From: Roseiarcus sp036488815
Lineage (GTDB): Bacteria > Pseudomonadota > Alphaproteobacteria > Rhizobiales > Beijerinckiaceae
Direction of reading: 5' to 3'
Length of the DNA stretch: 64,000 nucleotides
NCBI GenBank assembly: GCA_036488815.1
Contig: DASXGX010000141.1
Location: forward strand, 39,345 to 103,344
In this document: positions 10,661 to 17,237 of the stretch, one piece after another
Layout: each line of letters begins with the position of its first letter
Numbering within the stretch: position 1 is the first letter of the stretch
Translations under genes and position numbers: made by a program
The notes under the pieces: model-generated
What the model saw: the letters and a program-made list of their open reading frames with translations, nothing else
Told to the model about the DNA's origin: nothing
Databases searched by the model: none

Positions 10661-11317
10661 ATGTCGTCTTCTACGCCAACAATTGACGAACCGCACGCCA
10701 AGCCCGACGCCAGCAGGCGCGATTTTCTGTACCTTGCGACCGCCTCGGTCGCCGGCGTCGGCGCGGCGGCGACCTTGTGGCCCTTCATCGACCAGATGAA
10801 CCCCGACGCCAGCACCCTGGCCGCCAGCGGGCCGGTCGACATCGACGTCAGCCAGATCCAGCCCGGCCAGCAGATCGTGACGCTGTGGGCCGCGCGGCCC
10901 GTCTTCATCGTCCATCGCACGCCGCAAGCGATCGACTCGCTGCGCCAGCCCGAACTGATCTCGCGGCTTTCCGATCCCAATTCGACGGCGCTTCAGCAGC
11001 CTGCCTATGCGGTCAACTGGCATCGCTCGATCAATCCCGACTTCCTCATTCTGGTCGGGGTCTGCACGCATCTCGGCTGCATTCCGAAATATTTCCCGCA
11101 CCCGGACGCGAACAACCCGGCGCCCAACTGGCCGGGCGGCTTTTTCTGCCCCTGCCACGGCTCGAGATACGATCTTGCCGGCCGGGTCTTTCTCGGCGTG
11201 CCGGCGCCCTACAATCTGCCGGTGCCGCCCTATCATTTTCCCGACCCGAAGACGTTGCGGGTCGGCGAAAATCCGCCCGGCGCGAATTTCGATTTCGACT
11301 CGATTCTTCAGGTGTGA
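10661..11317 (+). CDS. petA: Ubiquinol-cytochrome c reductase iron-sulfur subunit (Rieske)
   Basis: A 218-residue Rieske protein of the cytochrome bc1 complex, passing electrons from quinol to cytochrome c1. An N-terminal twin-arginine anchor (SRRDFLYLATASVAGVGAAA) keeps it in the membrane facing the periplasm. The [2Fe-2S] ligands are Cys135 and His137 in CTHLGC and Cys163 and His166 in CPCHGS, with the disulfide cysteines Cys140 and Cys165. A GGAGG site precedes the ATG. The usual petB (cytochrome b) and petC (cytochrome c1) genes do not follow: the next gene is a VOC protein. It is therefore either a separately located or a second copy. Confidence 0.93.
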   Translation: MSSSTPTIDEPHAKPDASRRDFLYLATASVAGVGAAATLWPFIDQMNPDASTLAASGPVDIDVSQIQPGQQIVTLWAARPVFIVHRTPQAIDSLRQPELISRLSDPNSTALQQPAYAVNWHRSINPDFLILVGVCTHLGCIPKYFPHPDANNPAPNWPGGFFCPCHGSRYDLAGRVFLGVPAPYNLPVPPYHFPDPKTLRVGENPPGANFDFDSILQV

Positions 11318-11392
11318 GCGGGCCGGGTCTGGCCTGCTGTGGTAGAATGAAACGCCGCCGCGACCCAGCGGCGCACCAAAGGGAGGACGCCC

Positions 11393-12169
11393 ATGACGAC
11401 GCCGCTCGGAAGCTTTGTCTGGTACGAACTTATGTCGGGCGACCCCGCCGCGGCGGCGAAGTTCTACGGCGACGTCGTCGGCTGGAAAACGAGCGACGCC
11501 GGCATGGTCGATTTCCCCTACACGCTTGTATCCGCCGGTGATGACATGGTCGGCGGCATCATGGCGATGCCCGAGCCGGTGCGAGCAACCGGCGCCCAGC
11601 CTGCTTGGATCGGCTACATCCATGTGCCCGACGTCGACGCCTATGCGGCGAAGGTCACGGCCGCCGGCGGCGCCATCCATCGCGCCCCCGCCGACATTCC
11701 CCGCGTCGGGCGCTTCGCCGTGGTCGCCGATCCGCACGGCGCGCCTTTCATCCTCTTCAAGGGCCAGCCGCCCGAGGACCCCCGCCCGCCGCTCGCGCTC
11801 GACGCCGTCGGCAACGTCGGCTGGCGCGAATTGCGCGCCGGCAATCTCGACAGCGACCTCGCCTTCTATTCCGGCCTGTTCGGCTGGAGGAAGACGCAGG
11901 CGATGGACATGGGGCCGATGGGAACCTACCAGTTGTTCGAGGTCGAGGGCGGACAGAGCGGCGGGATGATGACCAAGCCTGCCGAGACGCCGGCGCCGTA
12001 CTGGCTGTTCTATTTCAACGTCGAGGCGATCGACGCCGCGGCCGAACGCATCCGGGCGGGCGGCGGCCAGGTCGACGTCGGCCCGCACGAGGTTCCCGGC
12101 GGCGGCTGGGTCGTCCGTGGCCGCGATCCGCAGGGCTGCATCTTCGCGCTGCTTGCAAGCAAGCGTTGA
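11393..12169 (+). CDS. VOC family protein with two glyoxalase-like domains
   Basis: A 258-residue protein with two tandem vicinal-oxygen-chelate domains. Domain 1 starts SFVWYELMSGDPAAAAKFYG (about residues 6-125) and domain 2 starts WRELRAGNLDSDLAFYSGLFGW (about 143-255). This arrangement matches a common family of uncharacterised VOC hydrolase-like proteins; reaction and substrate are unknown. A GGGAGG ribosome site precedes the ATG. It lies 75 bases downstream of petA and may be co-transcribed with it. Confidence 0.85.
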   Translation: MTTPLGSFVWYELMSGDPAAAAKFYGDVVGWKTSDAGMVDFPYTLVSAGDDMVGGIMAMPEPVRATGAQPAWIGYIHVPDVDAYAAKVTAAGGAIHRAPADIPRVGRFAVVADPHGAPFILFKGQPPEDPRPPLALDAVGNVGWRELRAGNLDSDLAFYSGLFGWRKTQAMDMGPMGTYQLFEVEGGQSGGMMTKPAETPAPYWLFYFNVEAIDAAAERIRAGGGQVDVGPHEVPGGGWVVRGRDPQGCIFALLASKR

Positions 12170-12249
12170 GGCGGCGGCGAGCGCGAGAATGAGCTCTTTT
12201 TGAGCTTGCCGTTTCCCCCTATGCTGCGCGCATTGGGCGGAGGGGGATC

Positions 12250-12927
12250 ATGACCACAGGCAAGCGGCCGACGAAGACCGTCAGCTTCGTCAGTCAGAAG
12301 GGCGGCGTCGGCAAGAGCACGCTGGCGCGGCTCTTCGCGGTCGGCGCCGTCCATCGCGGGCACAGCATCCTGCTCGCCGATTTCGACCTCGAACAACTGA
12401 CCTGCGTCGAATGGAACGCGGCGCGCCAGCGCGGCGGGATCGAGCCGGAGATCGACGCGCGCTCGTTCAAGAGCCTCAAGAAGCTGCACAAGGCCGACGA
12501 CGGCATCGAGTTCATCGTCGCCGACACGCGTGGGCTTGCCGACGATCTGACCAAGGAGCTCGCCGAGGAAAGCGACGTGGTGTTCCTGCCGACGGGCACG
12601 TCGAGCGACGATCTGCGCCCGACCCTCGCCCTCGCCCGCAAGCTCGCCAAGCGCGGCGCGGAGGGGCGCATCGTCCTCGTCCTGTCGAAAGTCGGCCGCT
12701 CGGAGACGCAGATCGCCAAGGCGGTCGAGACGATCGGGGAGGCCGGCTTCGAGTTGCTCGATGAGCAATGGCCGCTGCGCGACGGCTTCCAGGGCGATCT
12801 CGACGCCGGTCGGGCGGGCCGAGAGGCGCGCAATCCCTACCTGCGCGAAACCGCCGAGCGCATGGAGGAGGCGCTGATGAAGCGCGCCCGGGCCGCCAAG
12901 CCGCGCCCCCGCGAAGAGGCGCTGTAG
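12250..12927 (+). CDS. ParA-family ATPase
   Basis: A 225-residue P-loop ATPase with the deviant Walker A motif KGGVGKST (residues about 16-23) and a DFDLEQL Walker A' region. A ADTRG motif stands where ParA and MinD proteins have DxPP or DTP. There is no ParB, centromere-like repeat or replication gene beside it, so it is not a plasmid partition locus. Relatives of this size move or position cell components, or accompany conjugation and plasmid genes. Function here is unknown. Confidence 0.8.
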   Translation: MTTGKRPTKTVSFVSQKGGVGKSTLARLFAVGAVHRGHSILLADFDLEQLTCVEWNAARQRGGIEPEIDARSFKSLKKLHKADDGIEFIVADTRGLADDLTKELAEESDVVFLPTGTSSDDLRPTLALARKLAKRGAEGRIVLVLSKVGRSETQIAKAVETIGEAGFELLDEQWPLRDGFQGDLDAGRAGREARNPYLRETAERMEEALMKRARAAKPRPREEAL

Positions 12928-12953
12928 GAAGGCAGCCGCCCCTCGCGGCGCCA

Positions 12954-13071
12954 CCCTCATCCGGCGCTTCGCGCCACCTTCCCGAGGCGAATGCGTAGCA
13001 TTCGTCCGCTCCCGCAAGCGGGAGAAGGGGACCCCCCCTCTCCCGCTTGCGGGAGAGGGTCGGGGTGAGGG
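12954..13071. repeat. Dispersed palindromic repeat, family B (copy 2)
   Basis: Same ends as copy 1 (CCCTCATCCGG to GTGAGGG), but with an extra hairpin, GCGAATGCGTAGCATTCGTC, inserted between the outer and inner arms. It separates the convergent ParA-like and ndk genes, where it may serve as a two-way terminator. Confidence 0.8.
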
Positions 13072-13095
13072 TCTCCCACCGAACTGCAGAAGACT

Positions 13096-13518
13096 TTACC
13101 CGACGATCTCGTTGCCGGCGAAGAACTGGGCGATCTCGACCACGGCCGTCTCGGGCGCGTCCGAGCCGTGCGCCGAATTCTCGCCCATCGACAGCGCGAA
13201 TTCCTTGCGGATCGTGCCCTCGGCCGCCTTCTCGGGATTGGTCGCGCCCATTACGTCGCGGTAGCGCTGAATGGCGTTCTCGCCTTCCAGAACCTGCACG
13301 ACGACCGGCGCCGAGGTCATCATTTCGACGAGCTCGCCGAAGAACGGGCGCTCCCGGTGCACGCCGTAGAACTGCTCGGCCTGTCCGCGGGTCATGTGGA
13401 TGCGCTTCTGGGCGACGATGCGAAGGCCGGCGGCCTCGATCCGCGCATTGACCGCGCCGGTGAGGTTGCGGCGGGTGACGTCGGGCTTGAGAATGGAGAA
13501 GGTGCGTTCGAGGGCCAT
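13096..13518 (-). CDS. ndk: Nucleoside diphosphate kinase
   Basis: A 140-residue NDP kinase, which balances nucleoside triphosphate pools by transferring the gamma phosphate through a phosphohistidine. It has the full family length and the ERTFSILKPD start. The catalytic His117 sits in ENSAHGSD. The ATG at 13518 is the start used by homologues; longer in-frame reading to 13830 is antisense to the next gene. Confidence 0.97.
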   Translation of the reverse strand: MALERTFSILKPDVTRRNLTGAVNARIEAAGLRIVAQKRIHMTRGQAEQFYGVHRERPFFGELVEMMTSAPVVVQVLEGENAIQRYRDVMGATNPEKAAEGTIRKEFALSMGENSAHGSDAPETAVVEIAQFFAGNEIVG

Positions 13519-13612
13519 GGCGCTATTGAACTCGCGAGGTTGCGGAAAAGGCGCCGCGCTTATAGCGACGCCGGGCAGGAGCGGCAAGGCGCGCGCTTTC
13601 GGAGGACCAGCC

Positions 13613-13897
13613 ATGATCAAAGTCCAGCAGGTCGGCGACGGCGATCCGCTCGAATTCGAGGCGACGATCGAGGAGCCGGACGGGACGACCCGCCACCGCG
13701 TGAGCGTCACGCGCGCGGACGCGGCCCGGCTCGGCGGCGGAGCGGCGTCGGAGCATCTCGTCGAGGCCGCCTTCCGCTTCCTCCTCGAGCGCGAGCCGAA
13801 GGAGGCGATTCTTTCGCGCTTCGACATCAAGACGATCGCGCGTTACTTTCCCGAGTTCGAGCGCGAGTTTCCAAACACTCTCAACGGGAATGGCTGA
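13613..13897 (+). CDS. Conserved hypothetical protein
   Basis: A 94-residue soluble protein with an excellent GGAGG ribosome site before the ATG at 13613. It begins with two beta strands (MIKVQQVGDGDPLEFEATIE then HRVSVTR) and ends in helices with FRFLLEREPKEAIL and TIARYFPEFEREFP. I recognise no named domain. It is divergent from ndk and 87 bases ahead of the acyl-CoA synthetase. Short proteins like this are common in Hyphomicrobiales. Confidence 0.75.
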   Translation: MIKVQQVGDGDPLEFEATIEEPDGTTRHRVSVTRADAARLGGGAASEHLVEAAFRFLLEREPKEAILSRFDIKTIARYFPEFEREFPNTLNGNG

Positions 13898-13984
13898 CAT
13901 GCGCCGCTTCCCGCCGCTTGCCGACCGTGCTTAACTCCTGAAGCGAGCCGCGCCGACGAGCGCTGCCGCCGGGGAGGAAGAACG

Positions 13985-15541
13985 ATGAACGTCACCCACG
14001 GCTTGCGCCGCGTCCTGCAGATCAACCCGCGCGGGGTCTCGACCATCTGCGGCGAGAGGCGGCGCATCTGGCGCGAGACCGGCGAGCGTGTCGCCCGCCT
14101 CGCCGCCGCACTGCGCGGCCTCGGGGCTGCGCCGGGGGAACGGGTGGCGATCCTTTCGCTCAATTCCGACCGCTATCTCGAGACCTATCTCGCCGTCGCC
14201 TGGGCCGGCGCGGTTGTCGCGCCGCTCAACATCCGCTGGGCGGCGGCGGAAAATCTCGACGCCCTGCGCGATTGCCGGGCGAAGGTCCTGGTGTTCGACA
14301 AGACCTTCTCGCCGATGGCGCGCGCGCTCGGCGAGGCGCTGCCCGATCTCGTCCTCGTCTACGCCGACGACGGCGAACCGGCAGACCGCGCGCTCGCCTA
14401 TGAAGCGCTTGTCTCGCGCAGCGAGCCGATCCCCGACGCGATGCGGCAAGGCGCCGATCTCGCCGGCGTCTTCTACACCGGCGGCACGACCGGCCGCTCC
14501 AAGGGCGTGATGCTGAGCCACGCCAATCTGATGGCGAACGCCTTCAATTCGCTCTGCGAGCGTCCCGTTACGGGCGAGGCGATCTATCTGCACGCGGCGC
14601 CGATGTTCCACCTCGCCAACGCCGGCGCGATGTACACCTTGCTGCTGCGCGGCGGAACGAACGTGATGATCCCCATGTTCACGCCGGAAGGCGCGCTGGC
14701 GATCATCGAGAAGGAGCGCGTCACCGACACCGTGCTGGTGCCGACCATGATCCAGATGATGGTCGATCATCCCCGTTTCGGCGCCTACGACGTCTCCTCG
14801 CTCGCGCGCATCGCCTATGGGGCCTCGCCGATCAGCGAGGCCCTGCTGCTGCGGGCGATGGCGGCGCTGCCGAAAACGCAGTTCTCGCAGGGCTACGGCA
14901 TGACCGAACTGGCGCCGGTGGCGACGGTGCTGCGCTGGGAGGAGCATTTCGGCGAGGGCTTCGCCAAGGGCCGCCACCGCTCGGCGGGCCGCGCCACCTA
15001 CGGCTGCGAGGTGCGCATCGTCGATCCGCACGATCAGCCGGTCGCGCCCGGCGTCATCGGCGAGATCGCGGTGCGCGGCGACAATGTGATGATGGGCTAT
15101 TGGGAGCGTCCCGAGGAGACAGCGAAGGCGGTCATCGACGGCTGGATGCACACCGGCGACGGCGGCTACATGGACGAGGACGGCTTCGTCTATATCGTCG
15201 ACCGCGTGAAGGACATGATCGTGACGGGCGGCGAGAACGTCTATTCGATCGAAGTCGAGAACGCGCTGGCCCAGCATCCCGCGGTGGCGCAATGCGCGGT
15301 GATCGGCATTCCCGACGAAGAATGGGGCGAGCGGGTCCACGCCGTCGTATCGCCCCGCCCCGGCGCGACAGTCTCGCCGGAAGAGCTGATCGCCTTCGCG
15401 CGCGAACTCATCGCCGGCTACAAATGCCCGCGCAGCGTCGAAGTCCGTGCCGAGCCCCTGCCACTCTCGGGGGCCGGGAAAATCCTCAAGCGGGAATTGC
15501 GCAAGCCGTTCTGGGACGGGCGCGAGCGGCGGGTGAATTAG
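13985..15541 (+). CDS. AMP-binding acyl-CoA synthetase
   Basis: A 518-residue adenylate-forming ligase of the fatty acyl-CoA synthetase (FadD-like) family. It activates a carboxylic acid to an acyl-AMP and then to a CoA thioester. The P-loop YTGGTTGRSKG lies near residue 162. GYGMTE and the hinge region MHTGDGGYMDEDGFVYIVDR follow, then the KDMIVTGGENVYSIEVE motif. The catalytic C-terminal lysine is in GAGKILKREL. A GGGGAGG site precedes the ATG. Substrate class (medium or long chain, or aromatic acid) is not decidable. It is followed directly by the inserted module. Confidence 0.9.
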   Translation: MNVTHGLRRVLQINPRGVSTICGERRRIWRETGERVARLAAALRGLGAAPGERVAILSLNSDRYLETYLAVAWAGAVVAPLNIRWAAAENLDALRDCRAKVLVFDKTFSPMARALGEALPDLVLVYADDGEPADRALAYEALVSRSEPIPDAMRQGADLAGVFYTGGTTGRSKGVMLSHANLMANAFNSLCERPVTGEAIYLHAAPMFHLANAGAMYTLLLRGGTNVMIPMFTPEGALAIIEKERVTDTVLVPTMIQMMVDHPRFGAYDVSSLARIAYGASPISEALLLRAMAALPKTQFSQGYGMTELAPVATVLRWEEHFGEGFAKGRHRSAGRATYGCEVRIVDPHDQPVAPGVIGEIAVRGDNVMMGYWERPEETAKAVIDGWMHTGDGGYMDEDGFVYIVDRVKDMIVTGGENVYSIEVENALAQHPAVAQCAVIGIPDEEWGERVHAVVSPRPGATVSPEELIAFARELIAGYKCPRSVEVRAEPLPLSGAGKILKRELRKPFWDGRERRVN

Positions 15542-15549
15542 GGAGACAG

Positions 15550-15617
15550 CAATTGGTTCGCGTAGCAAAATTGGCGACGACCTTCTCGGACGCCCGAGGG
15601 CGCTACGCGACGAATTG
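15550..15617. repeat. Imperfect inverted repeat before the accessory module
   Basis: Arms at 15550-15566 (CAATTGGTTCGCGTAGC) and 15602-15617 (GCTACGCGACGAATTG) pair with one substitution and one gap. A smaller hairpin, CTCGG-ACGC-CCGAG, sits between them. It lies just after the acyl-CoA synthetase stop and just before the hypothetical pair. It could be a terminator, an operator or the edge of an inserted element. Confidence 0.6.
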
Positions 15618-15635
15618 TTCCTCGGGGAGCTTCAC

Positions 15636-15920
15636 ATGTTCAACGGCCTGTTCGGACTCGGTCGCAAGTATAAGGGGCTGCCGCCGCATCATAATTTCGA
15701 GGAGCTTGCGAACAACATCGAGCAGCTCGCGGACTATCTTGTGGACAGGAGCCTTGGGAGCTTCGCAAGCGAGGGATACCTAAAGGGTCCTGGTCAGTGG
15801 GAGTGTCAGCTCGGCAACGACCTACATCTGCTGCTTAAGTATGCTCGCGACTTCGTGCCGCCCGATACAGATGGGGTGCACTTGTTCTCGGGGCGCAGCG
15901 AGCGGCCACATCGCCGGTGA
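15636..15920 (+). CDS. Hypothetical protein (accessory module, gene 1)
   Basis: A 94-residue protein from an ATG at 15636 with a GGGGAG site six bases upstream. It starts MFNGLFGLGRKYKG, and the middle is helical (NFEELANNIEQLADYLVD, LGNDLHLLLKYARDF). I recognise no family. Codons are noticeably less GC-biased than in flanking genes. It is followed 19 bases later by gene 2, so the two are probably an operon. A small partner or antitoxin-like role is conceivable but not shown. Confidence 0.55.
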   Translation: MFNGLFGLGRKYKGLPPHHNFEELANNIEQLADYLVDRSLGSFASEGYLKGPGQWECQLGNDLHLLLKYARDFVPPDTDGVHLFSGRSERPHRR

Positions 15921-15939
15921 ACAGGCAAACGAGAACAAG

Positions 15940-16665
15940 ATGACCCAGCTAGTGGAGATACGGAGCCTCGAAGACCTGGAGTGGGTCGCCCGAAAGGTCG
16001 GTCTGCCGGTCGGTCCGCGCACGGGCCGCAGCAAGGAGAAGAAGGAGTGGTACGTCCTATTCGGTTACTTAAGGGCGACCATTCCCTTCAAGATGGTCGA
16101 GCTTCCAATCGTGGTTCGGAACGGCACCCCGCCCGATGAGCCTGACTTCGTGGTTACTCGTAGCGGGTGTACAATTGGACTGTTGGAGATCACCGAGGCG
16201 ACCGTGGAGATCGACCAGAAGGAGATGACCTCATTTCAGCGCTCAACGAAGAAAGTTGCGATGCTCGGCGAGCTCGGCGGTCGGTTCGCCGGGGGGGCTA
16301 GTAGGCCAGGACAAGCTTGGGCAACCGACATTCTGGACGCCATTAGGCGTAAGAGCGGCAAGGCTATATTCCAAGATTCGTCTGCCGCTCGCCACCTGCT
16401 CGTCTATCCGAACTCCAACGCGTCGATCTTGCTGTTCGACGAGGGTGACGAACGAGAGGCGGTTGACGTGCTGCGCGGCGAGATCGCCAAGGATATAACC
16501 ATGCTCTCACGTACGACGAACGGGTGCCTCACCCACGTACTCTGCAAACACTTCCTCTGCTTCGACGCTTTGGGAGAGATGAGGATCCTTCCCCAATCAG
16601 CGCCTTTCCTTCGATCCAGCCGGAGCCGCTTTCGCCCCCTTGTTCCACCCGTGAAATGCCGATAG
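15940..16665 (+). CDS. Hypothetical protein, possible PD-(D/E)XK-type fold (accessory module, gene 2)
   Basis: A 241-residue protein from the ATG at 15940. The segment DEPDFVV-(about 9)-GLLEITEATVE resembles the core of PD-(D/E)XK nuclease-like proteins: an Asp at a strand end, then a strand carrying ExT. A helix (ATDILDAIRRKSGKA) and a strand (HLLVYPNSN) follow. This is a weak structural reading, not an identification. The last roughly 22 codons run antisense through the 3' end of the peroxiredoxin-like gene, so the native C terminus may have been lost or replaced. Base composition is lower in GC than its surroundings. Confidence 0.5.
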   Translation: MTQLVEIRSLEDLEWVARKVGLPVGPRTGRSKEKKEWYVLFGYLRATIPFKMVELPIVVRNGTPPDEPDFVVTRSGCTIGLLEITEATVEIDQKEMTSFQRSTKKVAMLGELGGRFAGGASRPGQAWATDILDAIRRKSGKAIFQDSSAARHLLVYPNSNASILLFDEGDEREAVDVLRGEIAKDITMLSRTTNGCLTHVLCKHFLCFDALGEMRILPQSAPFLRSSRSRFRPLVPPVKCR

Positions 16666-17202
16666 GTCGCCCGCGTTCCACGCCTCGCGGAGCCCCGGGG
16701 CGCTCAGATCCCAGTCGGGCCGGATCTCGCTGGTGACCGCGCGGAGGTCTTGCCAGAGGTCGGCGACCGAGGGGCGGCCCCAGAACCAGTAGCCGTTGTA
16801 GATGCGGTGGACGACCAAGCCCGGTTTCAGCACGAGCGTGTACGGAATCATCGGATCGTGCTCGGGATCGGTGTACTCCTGGATGTCGAGGTCCTTCTGC
16901 ACTTTTCGTTCCGGATCGGACAGAAACGTCCACTGCGCGCCGACGGAGGCGCGGAACTCCTGCAGCGTGTGGTGGTCGTCGGTGGAGATCGTCGCCACCT
17001 GCGTGTAGGCCACGGCGATTTTCGGATAGAAAGCGGCGAGTTCCAGATGTTGCTGGTGCTCCTTCGGGCAGTAATGGCCGCGCGCGAGCGTGAGGATCAG
17101 CGGGTCATCGCCCTGCAGTTCGCTGAGCTTGCGCAGCGTGCGCGTGTGGTCGGGCAGTTGATAGTCGGGGAAAGCGGCTCCCGGAACGATGTCGGAACGC
17201 AT
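16597..17202 (-). CDS. Peroxiredoxin-like (redoxin domain) protein
   Basis: A 201-residue thioredoxin-fold protein of the AhpC/TSA-redoxin group. It begins with a PGAAFPDYQLPDH substrate-style N terminus. The probable peroxidatic cysteine is in ARGHYCPKEHQQHLELA, preceded by the LILTLARG strand; later come FLSDPERKVQKDL and a YTLVLKPGLVVHRIYNGYWFWG strand pair. It should reduce peroxides or act as a related thiol oxidoreductase, though the Cys context differs from standard PxxxTxxC. It converges with the accessory gene and overlaps it by 69 bases. It lies 35 bases downstream of the MOSC fusion gene in the same direction and is likely in its operon. Confidence 0.8.
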   Translation of the reverse strand: MRSDIVPGAAFPDYQLPDHTRTLRKLSELQGDDPLILTLARGHYCPKEHQQHLELAAFYPKIAVAYTQVATISTDDHHTLQEFRASVGAQWTFLSDPERKVQKDLDIQEYTDPEHDPMIPYTLVLKPGLVVHRIYNGYWFWGRPSVADLWQDLRAVTSEIRPDWDLSAPGLREAWNAGDLSAFHGWNKGAKAAPAGSKERR

Positions 17203-17237
17203 TTGCGAACTCCTTGCATAGGGCGGGAACGAGGGGA

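Noticed and set aside
12250..12927. Plasmid or chromosome partition locus at the ParA-like gene
   Set aside because: No ParB, no centromere-like iterons and no replication gene nearby. The flanks are ordinary chromosomal genes.
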